Positions 27,095 to 35,701 of a stretch of 64,000 nucleotides of DNA are shown piece by piece. Every line of letters starts with the position of its first letter. Within the stretch, counting starts at the first letter, position 1. This DNA is from Bifidobacterium sp. ESL0732 (GTDB lineage Bacteria > Actinomycetota > Actinomycetes > Actinomycetales > Bifidobacteriaceae). The notes beneath the pieces are model-generated. The model was not told where the DNA came from, did not search any database, and saw only the letters and a list, made by a program, of their open reading frames with translations. The stretch lies in assembly GCF_029395535.1 (NCBI RefSeq), contig NZ_CP113920.1, positions 868,001 to 932,000 of the forward strand. Reading direction: 5' to 3'. The position numbers and the translations under genes are program-made.

Positions 27095-27275
27095 CTCATC
27101 GATAGCGCTCCGCGGCATTGGCCGCGACAGTCCTGGATTTCTTGGACCCAGACCCAACTTCCTGCCGCGGAGACGACCGGAAATTTCGGCTGAACTCCCT
27201 TTCATCGGCCCTCGCTGGCACCGCCGTGCCTCTGGTCGGTTACTGATGGGTTCAGCGACCTCTTCTGTGATTGAT
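27095..27275 (-). ncRNA. Lysine riboswitch (L box) upstream of the LysP-like permease
   Basis: Read on the minus strand, the conserved blocks appear in order with about 180-nt total length. AGAGGUCGC is at 27264-27256, CAGUAA near 27247-27241, UGAAAGGGAG near 27204-27195, GCCGAAA at 27190-27184 and CUGUC at 27130-27126. A perfect CGGC/GCCG-type P5 hairpin lies at 27125-27112 and GGAGCGCUAUC at 27111-27101. These match the lysine aptamer order AGAGGuGC, GAGUA, UGAAAGG, GCCGAA, CUGUC, GGAGGGCUAUC. The aptamer ends about 120 nt before the permease start. No clear intrinsic terminator is visible, which favours translational control. Confidence 0.8.
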
Positions 27276-27470
27276 GATAAGAGTGACTATAGGTGGTTTT
27301 CGCGACAAATCTGCCCAATACGATGAGCTGCTGGGCGTTTTAGGACGCTGACTGCTGATGAGCGTTCCGATTTGCGCGGTTGGGTTGCCAGTTGGAGCAT
27401 TTGCCGCTGTTGTCTTGTTGACTATCTGCCGGCGTCAAACAATTGGACCGTTGCTATACTCGTCGTCTGT

Positions 27471-28832
27471 CTACAGGTTTCGTACGATGCCGATGAACAG
27501 TGGGACCCCGCCAGGGGTTTCGTATTCGTACATGAACGGATGATCGACGATGAATGATTCAATTCTTCCTGGATTCGGCGCGCTGCTCAGCATCTCGACT
27601 TTGGTGTATGCGGCGGCTTTGACGCCGGTTTCGCCCACATCGATGCTGGTGCCTTGGATGACTTGCTGAATGAAGAACTGCTCGCTGCTTGTCATTTTGG
27701 AGAAATTCGCATGGGACGAGTCAAATGCCGAACGGATTCCCAGCTTTTTTAAGATCGGTATCGTGTCATCAAACGTATTGGCCACTTTGAATTTCGGAAG
27801 CTCAAGGTCGACTTTGGTCTCTTCGCTTTTCGCGTTGAACATGGCACGCAGCGAATCGGTTTTCCCAGCCAGGTCGTTCGCCGCTGACTTTTGGTCGGGT
27901 AGCACGATTTTCAATGTAGATCCGTCGTCGAATTTTTTGTCGACACGTCTGAATCCTTTGCCTTTGGCCAGTTCCATCGTCCCTTGCTGACTCATCATGG
28001 GAACCGTTGAGTCTCCTCTCACTCCATGGAAAGGCTGGTCGGAAGTGTTGTCCGCATCGAATGGATCCTGCCATTTTCCATTGGCGTATACGGTATTGAG
28101 GAGTGTCAGCGTGGAGTTGTTCGAAGCGAAATCGGGCTTGAGAATCCCATGCGTCTTCCTGTCCACCCACGAGCTCATTTGCCTGGAGGCGTCGCCTGAG
28201 ACCGTTTTCATGTCGACGAAAAAGCCGGTTCTCATGGATTTTTTGTAATCCTTATCGAGCGGATGGTCTTTCCGGATCCATATCGAATTGGCGGTCTGCA
28301 TCCTTGATTTGCCATGGCGTCTGCCGTTGATGGAGAGCATCAGCGAATGGCAGTCATCCGTATTGGGCTGCGCGCCGTTGTCAAGGACGGATTGCAATTC
28401 GGTTTTGGTGGTTCCTGCCGATCCCTGCTCGGCCATCGAAAGCGCCGTCCACATCGAGGTGGGGGAATAGTTCGTATTACCTTTTTCGTCGGTCAGTTTC
28501 CGGTCGGTGAGGAAGAGGGATGAACTGTCGTATGCGAATTGCTGGACGCTGGTTTTGGCGGTTCTGCTCGGCGGCATCGCCTTGGGGTGAAGGATCAGCG
28601 TCCATGTTCCATAAGCCGCTGCAAGAAAGAGGGCCGCAATGACGCATATGCTCAGTATCCGTGTCATCATGCGGGGAAATTGGCGTCGGCGCCGTGGTTT
28701 CAAGCTTTCTGGTTCGGGTGGCATCGGGGAAGATTCTGCAGATACGGAGTTTGTCGCATGGCTGAGGCTTTCTTTGTCGCGATTTTGCGTTGTGCCATGT
28801 CCGTGCCTGTTGAAAGCGGCATATTTTCTCAT
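27471..28832 (-). CDS. Serpin-family protease inhibitor, membrane-anchored
   Basis: Suicide-substrate inhibitor of serine proteases; bifidobacterial serpins are known to inhibit elastase-like host enzymes. Basic N-terminus, then a membrane segment (about 56-80, ILSICVIAALFLAAAYGTWTLIL), then the serpin fold: NYSPTSMWTALSMAEQGSAGTTKTEL, TLLNTVYANGKWQDPF, ESFIVDHPFMYEY. The reactive-loop hinge GETGVKAAAYT (from about residue 400) keeps the small residues needed for loop insertion, so it should be inhibitory. The exact P1 residue is uncertain. The ATG follows GAAAGGACACGC. The fold faces outward if the segment is an uncleaved anchor. Confidence 0.9.
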   Translation of the reverse strand: MRKYAAFNRHGHGTTQNRDKESLSHATNSVSAESSPMPPEPESLKPRRRRQFPRMMTRILSICVIAALFLAAAYGTWTLILHPKAMPPSRTAKTSVQQFAYDSSSLFLTDRKLTDEKGNTNYSPTSMWTALSMAEQGSAGTTKTELQSVLDNGAQPNTDDCHSLMLSINGRRHGKSRMQTANSIWIRKDHPLDKDYKKSMRTGFFVDMKTVSGDASRQMSSWVDRKTHGILKPDFASNNSTLTLLNTVYANGKWQDPFDADNTSDQPFHGVRGDSTVPMMSQQGTMELAKGKGFRRVDKKFDDGSTLKIVLPDQKSAANDLAGKTDSLRAMFNAKSEETKVDLELPKFKVANTFDDTIPILKKLGIRSAFDSSHANFSKMTSSEQFFIQQVIQGTSIDVGETGVKAAAYTKVEMLSSAPNPGRIESFIVDHPFMYEYETPGGVPLFIGIVRNL

Positions 28833-28938
28833 GCGTGTCCTTTCATCGCCGATGATGCAACTATTGCGGGCGCAATGACCGTTGATTCCATTCTAATAGG
28901 ATCGTCGTTTTCGTCCGTCTCGGCGCTAGACTTGAGGT

Positions 28939-30027
28939 ATGTCTTTAACTATCGGAATCGTCGGTCTGCCGAACGTCGGCAAGTCCACCATGTTCAACGC
29001 TTTGACCCGCAACAACGTGCTTGCGGAGAACTATCCTTTCGCCACCATCGAGCCCAACACCGGCATCGTGCCGTTGCCTGACAAGCGTCTGCCCGTGCTC
29101 GCCAAGTTGGTGGGCACCGAGAAGATCGTGCCCGCGACCGTCACCTTCGTCGACATCGCCGGCATCGTCAAGGGCGCCAGCGAGGGCGAGGGCCTGGGCA
29201 ACAAGTTCCTGGCTAACATCCGCGAGGCCGACGCGATCTGCGAGGTCGTGCGCGCCTTCAAGGACGACGACATCGTGCACGTCAACGGCCGTGTCGATCC
29301 GGCCGACGACATCGACACCATCAACACCGAGCTGATGCTCGCCGATCTGCAGACCATCGAGAACGCGCTGCCCAAGCTCGAGAAGGAGCTGCGCGGCAAG
29401 AAGGTCACACAGGAATATATGGACGCGGTCAAGAAAGCGCAGTCGATTCTTTCGGAAGGCGAGACCATCGACCACGCCGCTTCCGCCGGCAAGATCGACA
29501 AGGCCGACATCTATGACCTGCACCTGATGACCGCCAAGCCGTTCATCTACGTCTTCAACGTCGACGACATTGAGCTGGGCGACTTGGATCTGCAGAAGAA
29601 GCTCGCCGATTCCGTCGCCCCCGCGCAGTCGATTTTCTTGAACGCACAATTCGAGTCCGACCTGACCGACCTCGACGAGGCTGACGCTCGTGAGATGCTT
29701 GAGGACGCTGGTTTGAAGGAATCCGGTCTCGACCAGCTGGCCCGTGTGGGCTTCGATGTGCTCGGCTTGCAGACCTTCCTTACCGCTGGCGTCAAGGAAG
29801 TGCGCGCCTGGCAGATTCATCAGGGCTGGACCGCCCCGCAGGCCGCCGGCGTCATCCACAGTGATTTCGAGCGTGGCTTCATCAAGGCCGACATCGTCTC
29901 CTACGACGATTTTGTCGCCGCCAAGGGCAGCATGAACGAGATCAAGGAGGAAGGCAAGCTCCGCCAGGAGGGCCGCGACTACGTGATGCAGGACGGTGAC
30001 ATCGTAGACTTCAAGTTCAACGTGTGA
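28939..30027 (+). CDS. ychF: Redox-regulated ATPase YchF (Obg-like)
   Basis: P-loop protein of the Obg family that prefers ATP over GTP and binds ribosomes. G1 [15 protein letters not shown]3-region [32 protein letters not shown], and a C-terminal TGS-like domain ([50 protein letters not shown]). 362 residues, exactly the usual length. A terminator-like hairpin follows. Confidence 0.96.
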   Translation: MSLTIGIVGLPNVGKSTMFNALTRNNVLAENYPFATIEPNTGIVPLPDKRLPVLAKLVGTEKIVPATVTFVDIAGIVKGASEGEGLGNKFLANIREADAICEVVRAFKDDDIVHVNGRVDPADDIDTINTELMLADLQTIENALPKLEKELRGKKVTQEYMDAVKKAQSILSEGETIDHAASAGKIDKADIYDLHLMTAKPFIYVFNVDDIELGDLDLQKKLADSVAPAQSIFLNAQFESDLTDLDEADAREMLEDAGLKESGLDQLARVGFDVLGLQTFLTAGVKEVRAWQIHQGWTAPQAAGVIHSDFERGFIKADIVSYDDFVAAKGSMNEIKEEGKLRQEGRDYVMQDGDIVDFKFNV

Positions 30028-30050
30028 GACTGTGATACGCTTAACCCTTA

Positions 30051-30091
30051 CAAGTGGTTCGATATCATCTGGTATCGGGCCACTTTTGTTA
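30051..30091 (+). terminator. Terminator after ychF
   Basis: AAGTGG-TCGATA pairs with TATCG-CCACTT around an 8-nt loop, followed by TTGTTAT, 24 bp after the stop. Confidence 0.65.
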
Positions 30092-30127
30092 TCTAAGCAG
30101 CAGTTGGTCATTCTTTAGAGGTACATA

Positions 30128-30172
30128 TTGATCGGTGCGGCTTGCTTAGTATCATGGAAACTAGTAAGCAAG
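30128..30172 (+). promoter_or_regulatory. Possible promoter with overlapping inverted repeat
   Basis: TTGATC (30128-30133) and TATCAT (30150-30155) are 16 bp apart. An 8-bp perfect inverted repeat CTTGCTTA/TAAGCAAG (30141-30148, 30165-30172) straddles the -10 region and could be an operator for the gene starting near 30193. Confidence 0.4.
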
Positions 30173-30192
30173 TTTAGATTGATAAAAGGCGG

Positions 30193-30615
30193 GTGTCTTT
30201 GAGCGAGATTATTACGATGAAGCTTGGTCCGCGTAAGCCGGTTCGTCACGAGGAACTGCCAGAAGGCGGATACCGCGAATTTATCGGCTGGCAGGAAGGT
30301 ATGTCACCCGAAGAGGTGTGGCATGCCGGCAACAGTTGGTGGAAACTTGAGCCGGGCCGGGCGGTACGTTGTGATTTGGCTGTTATTCTCAATCCTGACA
30401 ACGTCGTGGTATGCGTGGCAAAGATTCGAGGTTTGATCAAGCGTGAGGACATGCGCATGGGCTTCATCGGTGAACCGGTGGAGCGCCAATACGATGCATG
30501 GCTCGGGAAAACGTTAAAACGCAACGATTCCAAAAACCCAATCGCTTATTTTGATGAGCGGGACATTCTTGCGCCTGACGAAGTAGAAACAGGCACGACG
30601 TTTCTTAATCGGTAA
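30193..30615 (+). CDS. Unrecognised 140-residue protein
   Basis: I do not recognise a family. The sequence is soluble, with no signal peptide or membrane segment. It reads as one compact domain with several Trp (GWQEGMSPEEVWHAGNSWWKLEPGR) and a mixed-charge C-terminus. Frame length, codon use and an upstream AAAAGGCGG support a real gene. The start is uncertain: GTG 30193 lies almost on the Shine-Dalgarno, TTG 30199 has better spacing, and ATG 30217 (MKLGPRKPVRHEEL) is the first ATG. It lies between core gene ychF and an AT-rich nuclease-like gene, at the left edge of the accessory islet. Confidence 0.65.
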   Translation: MSLSEIITMKLGPRKPVRHEELPEGGYREFIGWQEGMSPEEVWHAGNSWWKLEPGRAVRCDLAVILNPDNVVVCVAKIRGLIKREDMRMGFIGEPVERQYDAWLGKTLKRNDSKNPIAYFDERDILAPDEVETGTTFLNR

Positions 30616-30994
30616 TGAGACGTGGATGTTGTGCAAATGCAACATAACTTGCTAATATGATCAGCCTCAAATGATTTACAACAAATAGAGTGATCTGCTA
30701 TTTGAGTGTAGTAACAAATCAGAGATCGATTTCTATGGTAGAACAATCGCGTTGGTGCTATGTAACGGCATAAAGACGGAGTTCTGTGTAAAAACGCTCA
30801 TTTGTACGATAGAGAAGAGTTGATTCCAACGAACCTTTCGTACAAAGTCATTGCGTCGATCGCAAAGTTGTTATAGGACAACGCGAAAGTTCCGAAACCC
30901 GACAGCGATGGTAAGCTTATGAGACTGTTCGGCAGCGCATTGATGTGTTATATATTGAGAGTAGATTATGAAAGATTATCAAGAAAGATGAATT
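30616..30994. other. AT-rich intergenic region, 379 bp
   Basis: No gene recognised. Contains a 9-bp perfect inverted repeat TTTGTACGA/TCGTACAAA (30801-30809 and 30838-30846) with a 28-nt loop. The promoter of the following nuclease-like gene presumably lies near its right end, which is strongly AT-rich. Confidence 0.45.
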
Positions 30995-32227
30995 ATGTCG
31001 GAGAATAATTCTTTAGCATCAAAGGCAATGGAGCTGCTTGCCGATCCGGATTTCGATCAACTTAATCAGAGACTCAACCGAGTAAATGTCTTCGACGCCG
31101 TTGACATGGGACGTCAGGAGATTAAGCATTCAGCGTTTCTTGCATGGCTTATGGATCCATCGGGACCTCATGGGCTTGGTGATTTGTTTATTCATCGGCT
31201 GCTTGCACAACTTTATGTAGATAATTCAGAGAAGTTTGCAGAGAGCGGCGTTGCAAGTTTCGTTCCTCTGGCTGCTGATGATTTATCGGAGTTGAATGTT
31301 GTCAGAGAATCTGAGGACAGGATTGATATTTTAGCAAAAACAATTGATGACAGAATGGTGATGTGTATTGAGAACAAAGTTGATTCTGGATTGCATAATC
31401 GTCAATTGGACGATTATCACCAATACATTGAATCCACATACGGTAATCGTCAATATCGTATTTACGTATTGTTAGCACCTGAAGGTTTTGAAATTCCGAA
31501 AGATCAGTGCCAAAATCCAGCTATTTGGCTGACATTATCTTATTCGTCTGTAGCTAAAGTGTTGGAATCTTTGAGAGACTCTGCGCAGGGGCGCACTCAG
31601 ATTCTTATTGAAGATTATGTGAGGTTATTAAAGAAGGAGAATATTGTGAACGATGAAGAACAGAATAAGCTTGCTTATAACTTGTATCGTAATTATTCCG
31701 AGGTTTTTGATTTTGTGAGTCAAGCATGTACTGATCAATCTGCGGTTGAACAGTATTTGATTGAGAAAGTCTATGATCCTGTTATGGATGATTTACAAGA
31801 TAAAGGCCAAATAAGTAATCATTGGTGCTGGAATAAAGGGCGAATGACATACTATGGATTTCATACTCAAAAGATGAATGATTACTTTGGTGCAACAAAT
31901 GATGACTGGGTGTACGCATATTGGCTTTATCCGGATAAAGTTTCATCGCTTTTGAAACCGAGCATGAGGCTTGAGGTCTTCCCGAAAGGTAAACAGGAAA
32001 CGACAATTGGTAGAATGCAACATATTCGTGAGAGAATAGGTAGTGGCAATTCGTCAATAACTAACCAGAATAAACAGCGCGAAATCGTTGATTTTCCGTC
32101 GGATATCAACTTGAGCGATATCCTTGAAACTGTTGAGATTGATGCTCTTGCAAAAGAGACAAAGGGCAAATTATATAAAGCAATGGATAATATGCTTCAA
32201 TTGGAGAAAAGAGCTTTAATGGAATGA
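30995..32227 (+). CDS. PD-(D/E)XK nuclease superfamily protein (PF14281-like)
   Basis: 410 residues. N-terminal RQEIKHSAFLAWLMDPSGPHGLG (about 40-62) is the typical entry motif of this family. The nuclease core reads EDRIDILAKTIDDRMVMCIENKVDSG, giving Asp111, Glu126 and Lys128 as catalytic candidates, followed by RQLDDYHQYI. The C-terminal half (about 210-410) is unassigned. The gene is clearly more AT-rich than its neighbours, with many AAT/TAT/AAA codons, which suggests recent acquisition. Family members occur in defence loci and mobile elements, but no partner gene is obvious, so function is open (nuclease, possibly defence). Confidence 0.8.
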   Translation: MSENNSLASKAMELLADPDFDQLNQRLNRVNVFDAVDMGRQEIKHSAFLAWLMDPSGPHGLGDLFIHRLLAQLYVDNSEKFAESGVASFVPLAADDLSELNVVRESEDRIDILAKTIDDRMVMCIENKVDSGLHNRQLDDYHQYIESTYGNRQYRIYVLLAPEGFEIPKDQCQNPAIWLTLSYSSVAKVLESLRDSAQGRTQILIEDYVRLLKKENIVNDEEQNKLAYNLYRNYSEVFDFVSQACTDQSAVEQYLIEKVYDPVMDDLQDKGQISNHWCWNKGRMTYYGFHTQKMNDYFGATNDDWVYAYWLYPDKVSSLLKPSMRLEVFPKGKQETTIGRMQHIRERIGSGNSSITNQNKQREIVDFPSDINLSDILETVEIDALAKETKGKLYKAMDNMLQLEKRALME

Positions 32228-32289
32228 ATATGATTTAATCATATTTTAACTGTTCGGAAGTGCTTGTGTGTACATAACCGTAATTGGCT

Positions 32290-33078
32290 TTATAGATTGG
32301 GATAAGCTATATTCTTTGAGTTTGAATATTGCTCTGTGCAATGCGTGTGGTTCCAATTAGCAAACCAATCGATAACAGATGGGTCATTATCGAAGTACCA
32401 AGCACTCAGTTTGTCGTTGAAGGTATCGCGATCTGGAGGCTCTACCGGGACGGCGAGGACGGCGGATGAATGCAGCTTGAGCAGCAGGCCGTTGGCGGCG
32501 AGTAGGGCGGTGCGCTTGTTGCCATCGCCGAACGGTTGCATCTTTGCCAGTGTTGCGAACAGATGCGAAGCCCGTTCGAGAGGTTGCGGATTGCCTGTGG
32601 GCGTTGCGGCAACATTTACCGAATTTGACGTTGCGGCGTTACTTCCTGTGCCGAGTTCGTTTGCCGTGTCGTCGGCAGAAACTAGACGTAGTTCCTGCTC
32701 GATTGCCGCGGCAGAAGGCACAGGCGGGGTATAGGTGCCTCGGCGGGTGGAGACGATGACGTTTTCCGCCGTTCTTAGAACGCCAGGCTCCATGGCTGCG
32801 GTGCGGGTCATTTTCGCGTTGATGCCGGTGAACCATGCCAGATCCATAGGCCGTGTCGAATAGTCGTATTCGATGACATACGAGGAGGCGTCTTTCAAAT
32901 CGCAAAGCAGTGCATAGTCGTTGCGCGAACCGACGACGTTGGGATTGCCGGTGCGCAGAAACTCTTCGGTTGCCATGCGCGAGGTATTGAGCCCGTCAAA
33001 GGTGCGTCCCATCCGGTACAGCAGTCCGGCGAGCCCTTTGGTAGTCATCAGAGGAGAGGCAATATGCTGAATTGTCAT
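32290..33078 (-). CDS. Fic/DOC family protein with altered catalytic motif
   Basis: Fic proteins usually transfer AMP or another nucleotide group to protein hydroxyls. The C-terminal Fic motif reads MQPFGDGNKRTALLAANG (from residue 180). The canonical motif starts with His (HPFxDGNKR), but here residue 181 is Gln, so the general base is missing. The phosphate-binding DGNKR part is intact. A low-complexity stretch of about 30 residues (135-165) precedes the motif. The start at 33078 follows AGGAGAACAGCT. It is convergent with the nuclease-like gene. The protein may be inactive, a regulator, or use another chemistry. Confidence 0.85.
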   Translation of the reverse strand: MTIQHIASPLMTTKGLAGLLYRMGRTFDGLNTSRMATEEFLRTGNPNVVGSRNDYALLCDLKDASSYVIEYDYSTRPMDLAWFTGINAKMTRTAAMEPGVLRTAENVIVSTRRGTYTPPVPSAAAIEQELRLVSADDTANELGTGSNAATSNSVNVAATPTGNPQPLERASHLFATLAKMQPFGDGNKRTALLAANGLLLKLHSSAVLAVPVEPPDRDTFNDKLSAWYFDNDPSVIDWFANWNHTHCTEQYSNSKNIAYPNL

Positions 33079-33238
33079 AGCTGTTCTCCTGACTGATGTG
33101 ATAAATCGAAATCGTATTGTGAATGATTGCGGTTCACAGTGACTTTTCGATTATAGATGATATTGAGAAAGACTTCTTTCAAGGTTGCTGATTTCCTCTA
33201 CAATGAGATTTAGGACTAGGACTAAAAGAGGTGATCGA

Positions 33239-33505
33239 ATGCCGGAAGTAAGCAGATTTTTCGGAATCATCATCAAGATGGTGTATCAGGATGAAGGCAA
33301 ACATCATAAGCCGCACGTACATGTGAAGTATGGTGATTTTAAGGCTTCCATCGGCATCGATGGTGAAGTGTTGGCGGGTTCTTTGCCGGAAAGACAATAC
33401 AAATTGGTGGCCGCGTGGCTTGAATTGCATGAGAGTGAATTGTACCTTGCATGGAATGAAGCTATAAGCGGTAAGCCTTTTAATAAAATAAAGCCTTTGT
33501 CATAA
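33239..33505 (+). CDS. DUF4160 family protein
   Basis: 88 residues. The conserved pattern IIKMVYQDEGKHHKPHVHVKYGDFKASIGIDGEVLAGSLPERQ identifies DUF4160, with its HxPHxHV motif; PERQYKLVAAWLELHESELYLAWNEAI completes the domain. ATG 33239 follows AAAAGAGGTGATCG. The DUF2442 gene starts 10 bp after its stop. These two domains are commonly encoded together; function is unknown, and a toxin-antitoxin-like or small regulatory role has only been suggested by gene pairing. Confidence 0.85.
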   Translation: MPEVSRFFGIIIKMVYQDEGKHHKPHVHVKYGDFKASIGIDGEVLAGSLPERQYKLVAAWLELHESELYLAWNEAISGKPFNKIKPLS

Positions 33506-33515
33506 GGAGATTTTG

Positions 33516-33827
33516 ATGTTCGTACATGATGGAATCGTTTATGCGGATTCTCCGAGTGGTGAATTAGAGGTCCTCGATGCTCATGCGACCGGGGACTATA
33601 CCATGGTGGTTACGTTTTCGAACGGGAAAACTCGGCTTTGCGATTTTAGCGAAATGTTTGATGATGTTCCCGCGTTTGCCCCGTTGCGTGACGAGGCTGT
33701 TTTTGAGCATTTTCAGTTGGAAGACGGTGTACTGACGTGGCAAGATGGATCTATCGATATCTCTCCGTCGTATCTTTATAATCATTCTTACGAATATGAC
33801 GCTCATGGAGCGTTGGTTTCCGCCTGA
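33516..33827 (+). CDS. DUF2442 family protein
   Basis: 103 residues. The DUF2442 core reads DYTMVVTFSNGKTRLCDFSEMFDDVPAFAPLRDEAVFEHFQLEDGVLTWQDGSIDISPSYLY. ATG 33516 has AAGGAG 6 nt upstream, which decides it over the preceding TTG. It forms a two-gene unit with DUF4160. No DNA-binding motif is visible, although other DUF2442 proteins can carry a helix-turn-helix. Confidence 0.83.
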   Translation: MFVHDGIVYADSPSGELEVLDAHATGDYTMVVTFSNGKTRLCDFSEMFDDVPAFAPLRDEAVFEHFQLEDGVLTWQDGSIDISPSYLYNHSYEYDAHGALVSA

Positions 33828-34186
33828 AATCTTATTCTATGGAGTTGCTGCCATGTGTTTTAAGAAAATGTGTCGGCGGTTTTATAAAATTTCGGCCATG
33901 TGATTCTTCTTTTTTCCTAAATGACTCGCAGAACCGATGCCGTGTCTTATAAAGTCTTAAGCTGTAGTTTTCTAGTGGATAAATGGCTTAACCGTTAGAA
34001 TACTGGTGGTTAAATGAGCAAGATAACGAGTTCTGACAGGCTTCGTAGCAGATAACCGGACTATAAATCTCGCAGCCTCGAGTCCGACAATTCGCTCTGT
34101 GCGCGTAACGGTGTTTTTATGGCATGATAATGATGGTTATGATCCATCAATAACGATGGACGTTGCGATTTTTGAAAGGAATCGAT
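33828..34186. other. Intergenic region, 359 bp
   Basis: No gene, tRNA or strong hairpin seen. It marks the right edge of the accessory islet; the promoter of the NmrA-like gene should be at its end, with GAAAGGA (34174-34180) as Shine-Dalgarno. Confidence 0.5.
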
Positions 34187-34873
34187 ATGGCTGATCAGCG
34201 ACGTGTGGTGATTTTGGGCGGGCATGGCAAGGTGGCGTTGCTCGCCGAACCGAAGCTGAAGGCTGCGGGATTCGCGGTCGACGCGGTTATCCGTAACCCT
34301 GCGCAGTCCGACGATGTGCGTAAGGCCGGCGCAAATCCGGTGGTCTTCGATATGGAACATGCCAACGTCGACAGCTTTGCTGGCTTGTTTGAAGACGCTG
34401 TGGCTGTCGTGTTCTCGGCCGGTGCCGGTGGTGGCGACGCCGTTCGCACCCACGCCGTCGATTATCAGGCCGCGGTCAACGCGATCGACGCGGCGCAAAA
34501 AGCGGGCGTGCGTCGCTTTGTGATGGTCTCCTACGATACGGCCGACCGTGACCCGCAGACGATGGGCTGGCCGGAGTCGTTCCTGCCGTACGCGCAGGCC
34601 AAGCATGACGCCGACGCGCACCTGATTGATTCCTCGCTCGAATACACGATTCTGGGTCCGGGCGTGCTGACGCTCGAGCCCGAAACCGACAAAATCGTTC
34701 TAACTAACGACCACACGATGATCGACGGCAAGCCGGCCACGCCCGAGCAACGTGCGACCTCGCGCGGCAACGTCGCGGCGGTCATCGCCCGCGTGCTCAG
34801 CGCCGATGTGGCCAAGCGCAAGACCATCGCCTTCTACGACGGCGACCAGCCGATCGACGAGGTTCTTGTCTGA
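34187..34873 (+). CDS. NAD(P)-binding SDR/NmrA-like oxidoreductase
   Basis: 228 residues of atypical short-chain dehydrogenase type. It has an N-terminal nucleotide-binding motif (VVILGGHGKVALLAEPKLKAAG), VIRNPAQSDDVRKAGANPVVFDMEH, an AVVFSAGAGGG turn and VRRFVMVSYDTADR at the strand-5 position. C-terminal sequence (YTILGPGVLTLEP) fits the SDR_a5/NAD(P)H-binding group. ATG 34187 follows GAAAGGA at 6 nt. Substrate unknown. A terminator follows. Confidence 0.85.
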   Translation: MADQRRVVILGGHGKVALLAEPKLKAAGFAVDAVIRNPAQSDDVRKAGANPVVFDMEHANVDSFAGLFEDAVAVVFSAGAGGGDAVRTHAVDYQAAVNAIDAAQKAGVRRFVMVSYDTADRDPQTMGWPESFLPYAQAKHDADAHLIDSSLEYTILGPGVLTLEPETDKIVLTNDHTMIDGKPATPEQRATSRGNVAAVIARVLSADVAKRKTIAFYDGDQPIDEVLV

Positions 34874-34901
34874 GTCCGTTGGTCGTCCTGTTGCATCAAT
34901 A

Positions 34902-34935
34902 AAAGAGCTGCCTGCCTTGCGGCGTGCGGCTCTTT
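34902..34935 (+). terminator. Terminator after the NmrA-like gene
   Basis: AAAGAGC pairs with GCTCTTT (with further paired bases inside), about 30 bp after the stop, with A and T tracts on either side. Confidence 0.7.
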
Positions 34936-35353
34936 ATCATGTGTTTGTCCGGCCCAAAGCTGGTCAAACGGTCAAACGGTCAAGATTTTCTGTCGGTTCT
35001 CGTCATCGGCTTGCTGTTGCAGAATTATCGGCATTCTGATTTTGTGATAACGGTCAGCCTATGTGTCCATGGGCCTTTGGACACTTGAGGCGCTTTAGAT
35101 ATTCAGGGAGTAATGAGCGCAGAGGTCCGAATCTCGCGTGTCGGTCTCAAGGCTTTGCTGCTATACAGCAGAACACTTTGAAGCCTATTTGTGCAAACCG
35201 TCTGGCCGGTATTTCTGGTTTGTTTGTTATTTCGTCAATAGATAGAATTTTGCCGGTAAAAATGTATATCCGCTGGCGCTGCGTTGCATTGATGCCTGTG
35301 TGTTGTGATTAAATAAGTAACCAAGACATCGTCTCCAACTGAAAGGCCCTCCA
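34936..35353. other. Intergenic region, about 420 bp
   Basis: No gene recognised. A minor direct repeat GTCAAACG occurs twice in tandem at 34963-34978 and is followed by a partial third copy. The rest shows no strong structure. Confidence 0.45.
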
Positions 35354-35563
35354 ATGCAGCAGAAACAGTACGTATGCGAAAAATGCGGATGCCAACACTA
35401 CATTTCCGATCAGTTCCAGGCGACGGGCGGGGAATTCGCCAAGCTCTTCAATGTGCAGAACAAGAAGTTCATCACCGTCAGTTGCACCCAATGCGGCTTC
35501 ACGGAGCTCTATCGCGCCGAAACCGACGCCGGCATGAACGTTCTCGATTTCCTGATGAACTGA
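35354..35563 (+). CDS. Small zinc-ribbon protein (DUF2082/PF09855-like)
   Basis: 69 residues. Two CxxC knuckles, YVCEKCGC near residues 7-14 and VSCTQCGFTELYR near 44-56, form a zinc ribbon. The sequence FQATGGEFAKLFNVQNKKFITVSC between them is typical of the predicted nucleic-acid-binding zinc-ribbon family. ATG follows GAAAGG at about 8 nt. Function unknown. Confidence 0.85.
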   Translation: MQQKQYVCEKCGCQHYISDQFQATGGEFAKLFNVQNKKFITVSCTQCGFTELYRAETDAGMNVLDFLMN

Positions 35564-35701
35564 CGGCTTGTCGACGTTTATCCTCGATGGTTGCGACGGC
35601 CGTATCTAGGAATCTTGATTTTTTCGCCGATATCCGATTTGCTCTGTCGTTCCGTTCCTATCTGCGCTAGGCTGAGGTATACGAGTCAAAGGAGCGGGGA
35701 T

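Noticed and set aside
27212..27232. TGGCACCGC on the plus strand, reminiscent of a T-box antiterminator
   Set aside because: No plus-strand gene follows within range, and the same segment fits well inside the minus-strand lysine riboswitch.
28945..30111. Long open frame (388 codons) antisense to ychF
   Set aside because: It is the mirror of a strongly biased, conserved gene and has repetitive Val/Leu/Asp/Gly composition and no recognisable domain.
34963..34985. Short tandem repeat GTCAAACG
   Set aside because: Only two full copies and a fragment; too short to indicate a repeat family or CRISPR.
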